40,381 bases of DNA from the NCBI GenBank assembly GCA_964568425.1, contig CAZMPO010000017.1, forward strand, positions 1 to 40,381. Reading direction: 5' to 3'. Source of the stretch: CAKSQF01 sp964568425 (GTDB lineage Bacteria > Bacillota > Clostridia > Oscillospirales > CAG-272). The notes beneath the pieces were generated by a model that was not told where the DNA came from, ran no database searches, and was given only the letters and a program-made list of their open reading frames with translations. Shown one piece after another: positions 34,768 to 40,381 of this stretch; position 1 is the first letter of the stretch, and each line of letters begins with the position of its first letter. Made by a program: the position numbers and the translations under genes.

Positions 34768-34815
34768 TTTTTGCCGCAGGACGGGCGGGCAAAATCCGGC
34801 GTCCTACGGCAAAAA
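34768..34815 (-). terminator. terminator of glnN-guaA
   Basis: TTTTTGCCGCAGGAC (34768-34782) pairs with GTCCTACGGCAAAAA (34801-34815). The single variation gives a G-U pair in minus-strand RNA, so a 15-bp stem forms 22 bp after the guaA stop. The trailing sequence is AATTTTTATG. Confidence 0.7.
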
Positions 34816-34837
34816 GATCTTTGTTTTCAACTAATAA

Positions 34838-36391
34838 TCATTCCCATTCGACCGTTGCGGGCGGCTTGGAGGTAATGTCGTAGACTATTCTGTTGATCCC
34901 CCTGACTTCGTTTACGATGCGTGTGGATATTTTATCGAGAACATCGTAGGGGATCCTTGCAAAATCAGCTGTCATAAAATCATCGGTATTGACCGCGCGA
35001 AGGGCAAGCGTATAATCGTATGTTCTGCCGTCACCCATCACGCCTACCGAGCGAAGGTTTGTCAGCACCGCGAAATACTGAGAAAGATTTGGAGCCAGCC
35101 CCGACTTTTGAAGCTCGTCGCGCATGATATAATCCGCCTCGCGAAGGATATCCGCCTTTTCGCGTGTGATATCGCCAATTATTCGAACGGCGAGTCCCGG
35201 ACCCGGGAAAGGCTGGCGATCAACAACAGACTCGGGAAGACCGAGAACTCTGCCCAGTGCTCTGACCTCATCCTTGAAAAGCATCGAGAGCGGCTCAATG
35301 ACTCCGCCGAAAAGCTCCATCACCTCGGGAGGGAGAAGGCGGTTATGATGGCTCTTGATCACCTCGGCATCACCCTCCCCCGATTCTATAACGTCGGGAT
35401 AAATAGTTCCCTGCGCCAAGAAATCTTTTTTGGTTATTCCGAACTTCAGTGCCTCATCGCAAAATACATAGCCAAATTCCGCACCTATTATCCTGCGTTT
35501 GGTTTGGGGATCGGTGACGCCTGCAAGCTTTGAAAGAAATCTGTCTTCGGCGTTCACGCGGACAAAATTTAGATCTCGTTTTGAGAATGCCGCCTCGATC
35601 TCATCGCCCTCATTTTTACGCATAAGACCGTGATCAACAAAAACACATGTAAGTCGATCGCCTATCGCCTCGGACAAAAGTGCCGCAAGGACCGACGAAT
35701 CCACACCGCCCGAAAGAGCGAGAAGGACTCTGCCCTCACCTACCTTGTCGCGCAGGGATTCGACAGCTCTTTTGCAAAAATCATCCATCGTCCAATCGGA
35801 ACTTGCATGGCAGATTTTGAAGAGAAAATTCTCTATCATCTTTTTGCCGTACTCGGTATGATTGACCTCGGGATGGAACTGAACACCGAATATTCGACGA
35901 GCCTCATCGGCAATGCCGACGCTCGGGCAAGCATCCGAATGTGCGGTAAGGCGAAAGCTGTCGGGAATCTTTTCCATGTAATCGCCGTGGCTCATCCATG
36001 TAACGCTCTTTTTTGGGATGCCGTCAAAGAGCGGACATGTCGTGTCAAATGATGTCAGCGTTTTGCCGTATTCCCTTGCCGTGCTCGACTGTGCGGGCGA
36101 GACTTTGCCGCCGAGCGTATGAGCTATGAGCTGTGAACCGTAGCAGATACCGAGGATCGGTATGCCGAGATCGAATATCCGCCGATCTGCCTTCGGTGAA
36201 TTTTCTTCATAAACGCTTGATGGACCGCCGGTAAAGATGATACCGATGGGCATATCCTTTTTTATTGTTTCAAGATCTGTCTTGTATGACTTGACCTCAC
36301 AGTAGACGCCGCACTCGCGCACGCGTCTGGCGATCAGCTGATTGTACTGACCACCGAAATCAAGTACGATTATTTTTTGATTTTCCGACAT
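34838..36391 (-). CDS. guaA: GMP synthase (glutamine-hydrolysing)
   Basis: 517-aa enzyme converting XMP, ATP and glutamine to GMP. The N-terminal class I amidotransferase domain has the nucleophile C83 in LGICYGSQ and the HPEVNHTEYG triad segment near residue 175. The ATP-pyrophosphatase P-loop SGGVDSSV comes next, and the C-terminal dimerisation domain ends TVEWE. I start at 36391 (AGAGGG 6 nt upstream); the frame is open to 36439 within glnN. It lies 19 bp after glnN and so is probably co-transcribed with its glutamine supplier. Confidence 0.96.
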   Translation of the reverse strand: MSENQKIIVLDFGGQYNQLIARRVRECGVYCEVKSYKTDLETIKKDMPIGIIFTGGPSSVYEENSPKADRRIFDLGIPILGICYGSQLIAHTLGGKVSPAQSSTAREYGKTLTSFDTTCPLFDGIPKKSVTWMSHGDYMEKIPDSFRLTAHSDACPSVGIADEARRIFGVQFHPEVNHTEYGKKMIENFLFKICHASSDWTMDDFCKRAVESLRDKVGEGRVLLALSGGVDSSVLAALLSEAIGDRLTCVFVDHGLMRKNEGDEIEAAFSKRDLNFVRVNAEDRFLSKLAGVTDPQTKRRIIGAEFGYVFCDEALKFGITKKDFLAQGTIYPDVIESGEGDAEVIKSHHNRLLPPEVMELFGGVIEPLSMLFKDEVRALGRVLGLPESVVDRQPFPGPGLAVRIIGDITREKADILREADYIMRDELQKSGLAPNLSQYFAVLTNLRSVGVMGDGRTYDYTLALRAVNTDDFMTADFARIPYDVLDKISTRIVNEVRGINRIVYDITSKPPATVEWE

Positions 36392-36410
36392 GTTATTCCC
36401 TCTGTATTGA

Positions 36411-38504
36411 TCATCTGATTCCGAAAAGGAGTTCGCCATACGAAGGATATGGACGATACTCGCTTGATGAAAGCAGCTCGATCTCGTCGATGGGTTCGCG
36501 AAGAGCCTCCATATCGACGCAGATCTTATCCTTGTATATCATCGCAAGCTCTCCGAAATCATCAACCGCGTTTGCGTCCGCGAGATCGGTTTCGAGCTGT
36601 TTGAGGACTTTATAAGCCCTCGACGAAAGCTCTGAGAGCTTTTCAAGTGTCTCTTTTTCATACGAGCAATCAAAACTCGGCATAAGATCAAGCTTTTCGC
36701 GAGCATTTCGCGCAATTTCAGCCGAATATTTGCTTACTGCGGGCAATATGTCATTTCTTGCCATATCGATCATTGTCAGTGCTTCAATGTGAATTATCTT
36801 GCAATAATTCTCAAATGCGATATCTCGTCTTGATGCAAGCTCAGCCCTTGTGAATACATTATTTTTTGTAAAAAGCTCAACATTCTTATCGTCAAGCATA
36901 TGCGAGATAGCGTCGGGGGTGGTCGGGAGATTGTGAAGACCTCTGCGCGCTGCCTCATTTACCCATGCGTCATCATATCCGTCTCCGTTAAAGATTATGC
37001 GTTTATGATCGGTGACGGTCTTCTTTATAAGTTCATGAAGCGATGCCTCGAAATTGTCGGCACTCTCAAGCTCATCCGCAAATTGTCTCAGCTCCTCGGC
37101 AACGATCGTATTGATCACGGTGTTTGTAAAAGATATCGATGCAGACGATCCGAGCATACGGAACTCGAATTTGTTTCCGGTAAACGCAAATGGGCTGGTT
37201 CTGTTTCGGTCGGTCGTATCTTTGGGAAATTTCGGCAGAGTGTGAACGCCGATACGCATGAGTGTCTGCTCTTTTGCATCATAATGAACGCCCTTTTCGA
37301 TGGCATCAAGCACTTCCTCGAGATCAGTTCCGATAAACATTGAAACGATGGCGGGAGGCGCTTCGTTTGATCCGAGGCGGTGATCGTTTCCTGCACTTGC
37401 GACAGAAATTCTGAGCAGATCCTGATATTCGTCAACAGCTTTCAGAACAGCGGACAAAAAGAGCAAAAACTGTGCATTATCATAAGGAGTGTCACCCGGG
37501 TCAAGCAGATTTATGCCCGTATCGGTCGACATTGACCAGTTATTATGCTTACCGCTTCCGTTGACTCCTGCGAACGGTTTTTCATGAAGCAGGCAGACCA
37601 TCCCGTGTTTTTTGGCGACCTTCTGCATAAGCTCCATTGCAAGCTGGTTGTGATCGGCGGCGATGTTGGTCGTTGTAAAGATCGGTGCCATCTCGTGCTG
37701 AGCGGGAGCGGCTTCGTTATGTTCGGTTTTTGCGAGCACGCCAAGTTTCCAAAGCTCTTCGTCAAGCTCCTTCATAAATGCCAATATTCTCGGCTTTATC
37801 GCACCAAAATAGTGATCGTCAAGCTCCTGACCCTTTGGCGAACGCGCGCCGAACAGTGTCCTTCCGGTATAGACAAGATCGGGGCGCTTGTCGTAAAGCT
37901 CCTTATCGACGAGAAAGTACTCCTGCTCGGGTCCGACTGTCGTTTTGACCGACTTTACATCATTGTGACCAAAAAGCTTGAGCACACGAAGTGCCTGTTT
38001 GCCGATCAGCTCCATTGAGCGAAGCAGCGCCGTCTTTTGGTCGAGTGCCTCTCCGCCGTACGAGCAAAACACCGTGGGAATGCAAAGGACTCCATCCTTA
38101 ATAAAAGCGTAAGATGTAGCATCCCACGCAGTATATCCGCGAGCCTCGAATGTTGCGCGAAGTCCACCGGACGGAAAAGAGGATGCATCGGGCTCGCCTC
38201 TGATGAGCTCTTTGCCCGAAAACTCAAGAATGACCTTGCCGCCGTTTCTCGGTGCGATAAAGCTGTCGTGCTTTTCGGCGGTTATTCCCGTCATCGGCTG
38301 AAACCAATGTGTATAGTGGGTCGCGCCTTTTTCGATCGCCCAATCCTTCATTGCGTTTGCGACGACATTCGCGACACTCAGATCAAGGTGTTTTCCCTCT
38401 TTTATGGTTTTTTGAAGAAGTCTGTACGTGTCCTTCGGAAGTCTTGCCTCCATGGTATCGTCGTCAAAAACCATTGACCCGAAAATAGCAGCTGTTGATG
38501 TCAT
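36411..38504 (-). CDS. glnN: glutamine synthetase type III
   Basis: 697-aa GSIII, far longer than GSI (about 450 aa), making glutamine from glutamate, ammonia and ATP. Diagnostic stretches: THYTHWFQPMTGITAEKHDSF, TVGPEQEYFLVD, EHNEAAPAQHEMAP, HEKPFAGVNGSGKHNNWS and NRTSPFAFTGNKFEFR, which hold the metal- and ATP-binding Glu, His and Arg residues. GAGGAGAAAG precedes the ATG. It is preceded by a consensus promoter and a roughly 150-nt leader with strong secondary structure, suggesting nitrogen-dependent control. Confidence 0.96.
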   Translation of the reverse strand: MTSTAAIFGSMVFDDDTMEARLPKDTYRLLQKTIKEGKHLDLSVANVVANAMKDWAIEKGATHYTHWFQPMTGITAEKHDSFIAPRNGGKVILEFSGKELIRGEPDASSFPSGGLRATFEARGYTAWDATSYAFIKDGVLCIPTVFCSYGGEALDQKTALLRSMELIGKQALRVLKLFGHNDVKSVKTTVGPEQEYFLVDKELYDKRPDLVYTGRTLFGARSPKGQELDDHYFGAIKPRILAFMKELDEELWKLGVLAKTEHNEAAPAQHEMAPIFTTTNIAADHNQLAMELMQKVAKKHGMVCLLHEKPFAGVNGSGKHNNWSMSTDTGINLLDPGDTPYDNAQFLLFLSAVLKAVDEYQDLLRISVASAGNDHRLGSNEAPPAIVSMFIGTDLEEVLDAIEKGVHYDAKEQTLMRIGVHTLPKFPKDTTDRNRTSPFAFTGNKFEFRMLGSSASISFTNTVINTIVAEELRQFADELESADNFEASLHELIKKTVTDHKRIIFNGDGYDDAWVNEAARRGLHNLPTTPDAISHMLDDKNVELFTKNNVFTRAELASRRDIAFENYCKIIHIEALTMIDMARNDILPAVSKYSAEIARNAREKLDLMPSFDCSYEKETLEKLSELSSRAYKVLKQLETDLADANAVDDFGELAMIYKDKICVDMEALREPIDEIELLSSSEYRPYPSYGELLFGIR

Positions 38505-38540
38505 AAGATGCTTTCTCCTCGTTTTTTTATAGATCCGACA

Positions 38541-38602
38541 AACGGCAATATCGGCATAAAATCAGCTTATACCGGACATTATATTATATGATATACGCCG
38601 TT
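38541..38602 (-). ncRNA. structured leader of glnN, stem-loop with internal hairpin
   Basis: In the minus transcript, AACGGC plus ATATC (38590-38602) pair with GATAT plus GCCGTT (38541-38552), enclosing a second hairpin CGGTATAA (38567-38574)/TTATGCCG (38552-38559). No known riboswitch class is recognised. It sits between the candidate early terminator and the ribosome binding site. Confidence 0.4.
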
Positions 38603-38607
38603 AATGG

Positions 38608-38659
38608 AAAAAATGCGACATGGCACCCGCAGATAACCGCTGTCGCTTTTATATCTGCG
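38608..38659 (-). promoter_or_regulatory. candidate early terminator and overlapping dyad in the glnN leader
   Basis: GCGACA (38641-38646) pairs with TGTCGC (38615-38620), followed on the minus strand by A and six T (38608-38613): a candidate terminator within the first 50 nt. Interleaved with it is a dyad CGCAGATA (38652-38659)/TATCTGCG (38628-38635) that abuts the -10 box. The two cannot form as simple nested stems. Confidence 0.4.
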
Positions 38660-38688
38660 ATTATATCACAACTGTATGTTATTGTCAA
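38660..38688 (-). promoter_or_regulatory. sigma-A promoter of glnN-guaA
   Basis: Minus strand: TTGACA (38683-38688), 17-bp spacer, TATAAT (38660-38665) with TG extension. Confidence 0.88.
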
Positions 38689-38724
38689 GATTTTTTTCAA
38701 AAAAAGTTCGAAAAAATCTTGACA
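38683..38724. repeat. A/T-rich inverted repeat overlapping the glnN -35 box
   Basis: Perfect 14-bp arms: TGTCAAGATTTTTT (38683-38696) and AAAAAATCTTGACA (38711-38724), 14-nt loop. One arm supplies the glnN -35 box; the other presents TTGACA on the opposite strand. Confidence 0.8.
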
Positions 38725-38745
38725 TATCGAAAAAGTTTAAATTGA

Positions 38746-40020
38746 TTATTTTGTGCTTTCAATGTCGGCACGACCTTTTTTCCATCTCGGAAAAATGATC
38801 GTCGAGAAGAAAGCACCGCCGAAAGCGACTGCTGCCCACACAATTACTGTCGTGTTCCATCCGAGTGCACCGGCGATCAGACCGATAGCCGCCGCAGAAA
38901 GGGCAGATGACAGGTATGACACGGCATCGAGAAATCCCGTAAGTGCAGAAGCTCTGCCGACTTTGGCAAAAAACATCGGGATAAAGGTGAGAAGCATCGT
39001 ATTTGCGCCGAGCATGGACGATGTCGAAAGTGACATGAGTATTACTGCAAAAACTACATTGTATTTGCCGAAAAAGTACAGTCCTAAAATTCCGACAAGT
39101 GACACAGCGAACATGAGCGACACGGTCAAAAATTCGTTTTTGGTAACGCGTTTATTGATCTGTACGGCAACAAATGCGCCCGCAAGATTGATTATCGGGA
39201 TGATATTCATAAGCCATGACGCGGTGGAATCAGAAAGAGCGAATGTTTCGGAAAGATATGTAGGCAGCCACAATGTAACTCCGTCTTTGAGAATGCCGTT
39301 AAAGAAGATGCAAACGATCGCCATTGCCGCGCCGCTTGAGAGAACAAGTCGCACAAGGTCACAAACACTGATGACATCAGCCTCTCGCACATCGCCCGAG
39401 ACGCTTTCTTTTTTGAAGGATGTAAAATAATCGCCGAGCGAATTCATACCGAGTATCCAGATCAGGACAAAAAGCGCGCCTATGAGCCCCGATACCATAA
39501 ACACCGCACGATAGCCGAGACGATCAAGGAAAATGCCGCCGACAATATATGAAACTATCGTGCCCACAGGAATCGTCGCGGAGATCCATGTTCCCGCCGC
39601 ATCGCGCTCTTTTTGGGGGAGATATTCGGAAATACAGCGAAGAATTGGTGCCCAAAGCATAGAGCATCCGACACCCTCAACGCACCATACGGCAAGCAAA
39701 ATATGCTTATTTGTCGCAAGTGCCATAAGAAAATCCATCGCCGACGCGATAGAAAGACCGATACCTATCATATGTTTCGGCGATATCTTGTCGCCAAGCA
39801 AACCGTTTACGAGCTGACCGACACCGTAGCTTGCAAAAAGTGCTGTACCTATCGCACCGCCGAAAGCCTCATCGAAAAGTCCGTTAGATATCATTCCGTT
39901 CATACATATCGAAAAGCAAAGCTTCGTCACATACGAGGCGGCGTATGCAAGCCAACAAAGCAGGAAAAGTCTCTTTGCGCGCCTTGATGTGCGAAGATCA
40001 AGTTCAGTCGTTTTTATCAT
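38746..40020 (-). CDS. MFS transporter (OPA/GlpT-like)
   Basis: 424-aa membrane protein with about 12 TM helices in two halves. SYGVGQLVNGLLGDKISPKHMIGIGL resembles the MFS motif A region of organophosphate:phosphate antiporters, and LWAPILRCISEYLPQKERDAAGTW the TM4-5 region. The substrate is unknown; sugar phosphates or related anions are plausible. The start (ATG 40020, AAGGT upstream) overlaps the end of the YerC-like repressor gene by 17 bp, so the two are translationally coupled. Its stop lies 22 bp from an A/T inverted repeat. Confidence 0.85.
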   Translation of the reverse strand: MIKTTELDLRTSRRAKRLFLLCWLAYAASYVTKLCFSICMNGMISNGLFDEAFGGAIGTALFASYGVGQLVNGLLGDKISPKHMIGIGLSIASAMDFLMALATNKHILLAVWCVEGVGCSMLWAPILRCISEYLPQKERDAAGTWISATIPVGTIVSYIVGGIFLDRLGYRAVFMVSGLIGALFVLIWILGMNSLGDYFTSFKKESVSGDVREADVISVCDLVRLVLSSGAAMAIVCIFFNGILKDGVTLWLPTYLSETFALSDSTASWLMNIIPIINLAGAFVAVQINKRVTKNEFLTVSLMFAVSLVGILGLYFFGKYNVVFAVILMSLSTSSMLGANTMLLTFIPMFFAKVGRASALTGFLDAVSYLSSALSAAAIGLIAGALGWNTTVIVWAAVAFGGAFFSTIIFPRWKKGRADIESTK

Positions 40021-40300
40021 TGCCGTCTACCTTCATTACCGTCACATACCCTTTGCCGTATCTTACACATCTCGAAACTCTGCTGAGTGTTGCCGACGAA
40101 ATGTCGGTCTCATCGATAACCTGATTATAGGTCATTCCCTCCATCAAGAGCTTGGCGGCACGAACTCGCTGTGCCATTTGTTCGACCTCTTTTATCGTAC
40201 AAAGATCGTCAAACAGATTTTTGCAATCTTCTTTTGACTTTATCGACAGTACCAGCTCGTAAAATTCGTCGAGCATTTCCTCGGTGATCTCTTTTTTCAC
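40004..40300 (-). CDS. YerC/YecD family TrpR-related repressor
   Basis: 98-aa all-helical DNA-binding protein with the TrpR-like core: DLCTIKEVEQMAQRVRAAKLLMEG, then the HTH TYNQVIDETDISSATLSRVSRCVRYG. The start is a GTG at 40300 with GAGGAAA 7 nt upstream. The family is common in Firmicutes; ligands are mostly unknown. The 17-bp overlap with the MFS gene suggests that it regulates that transporter. Confidence 0.9.
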   Translation of the reverse strand: MKKEITEEMLDEFYELVLSIKSKEDCKNLFDDLCTIKEVEQMAQRVRAAKLLMEGMTYNQVIDETDISSATLSRVSRCVRYGKGYVTVMKVDGNDKND

Positions 40301-40381
40301 GTTTTTTCCTCAATCTTTCTGATTATTATTTTTTGCAGATTGTAAAATGAAGTTGCAACATTAAGTTTTCAAAAAAGAATA

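Noticed and set aside
34768..34815. Dispersed repeat shared with the hairpin at 33655-33685
   Set aside because: Both contain GCCG and AGGAC/GGACGG-like segments, but the arms do not align beyond a few bases; similarity is explained by both being GC stems.
38036..38477. Open frame opposite glnN
   Set aside because: Cys/Arg-rich translation without family features, fully antisense to glutamine synthetase.
38608..38659. Known glutamine riboswitch or ANTAR target upstream of glnN
   Set aside because: The conserved glnA-RNA/downstream-peptide sequence and the paired hexaloop hairpins of ANTAR targets are not visible, so I report only an unnamed structured leader.
1..40381. CRISPR array, tRNA or rRNA genes, insertion sequences
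   Set aside because: I saw no regularly spaced direct repeats, tRNA-like cloverleafs, rRNA stretches or transposase motifs.

Overview
The window looks like a chromosomal segment of a spore-forming member of the class Clostridia (Firmicutes). The main grounds are the sporulation genes ylbJ, yqfC and yqfD, the Firmicutes-type recombination complex AddAB, a SCIFF ranthipeptide with its radical-SAM maturase, a type III glutamine synthetase, a YerC/TrpR-like repressor, and consensus sigma-A promoters with short A/T-rich spacers. It is mostly core genome. I see no rRNA, tRNA, CRISPR array, insertion sequence or prophage gene. No stretch longer than about 250 bp lacks a gene.

Layout. (1) 1-2136, plus strand: the tail of a probable alpha/beta hydrolase, then an ABC-2 type ATPase/permease pair and a 60-aa membrane protein. 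Leucine codon use (mostly CTG) differs from the neighbours (mostly CTT/CTC). (2) 2244-6074, minus strand: a sugar-phosphate isomerase-like TIM barrel and a fold-III Orn/Lys/Arg decarboxylase form one unit. It is followed by the SCIFF precursor (48 aa) with its own promoter and then its maturase, with a strong hairpin between the two. (3) 6318-9125, plus strand: PHP histidinol phosphatase, Lrp/AsnC regulator, class I aminotransferase and a small membrane protein, which meets ylbJ (minus) tail to tail with overlapping ends. (4) 10151-19701, plus strand: the conserved Firmicutes block yqfC-yqfD-phoH-ybeY-era-recO-mutS2, continuing into a repeated-PH-domain membrane protein and an acyltransferase. 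(5) 19758-28567, minus strand: a divergent type II topoisomerase B subunit, addB and addA. (6) 28702-30292, minus strand: cpsC/cpsD-like tyrosine-kinase pair, both with Tyr-rich tails. (7) 30490-34638, minus strand: a polar amino-acid ABC importer plus an AbgB-like M20 amidohydrolase. (8) 34838-38504, minus strand: glnN and guaA behind an unusually long structured leader. (9) 38746-40300, minus strand: a YerC-like repressor and an MFS transporter.

How the parts fit. The scf cassette makes a thioether-crosslinked peptide; the inter-gene hairpin suggests that the peptide is made in excess over its enzyme. The same design recurs between the solute-binding protein and the permease of the importer. 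The importer plus AbgB amidohydrolase suggests uptake and hydrolysis of an N-acylated amino acid. GlnN makes glutamine, and GuaA next to it consumes glutamine. Sigma-A-type promoters can be placed to the base at seven loci, six with a TG extension of the -10 box. Several lie beside A/T palindromes built on T5-7/C/A6-7.

The least explained items are the glnN leader, the recurrent A/T palindromes at promoters, the orphan topoisomerase B subunit joined to addBA, the GlnQ-type ATPase with two insertions, and the 20-codon ORF in the cpsC leader. No wholly new multi-gene system can be claimed from sequence alone.
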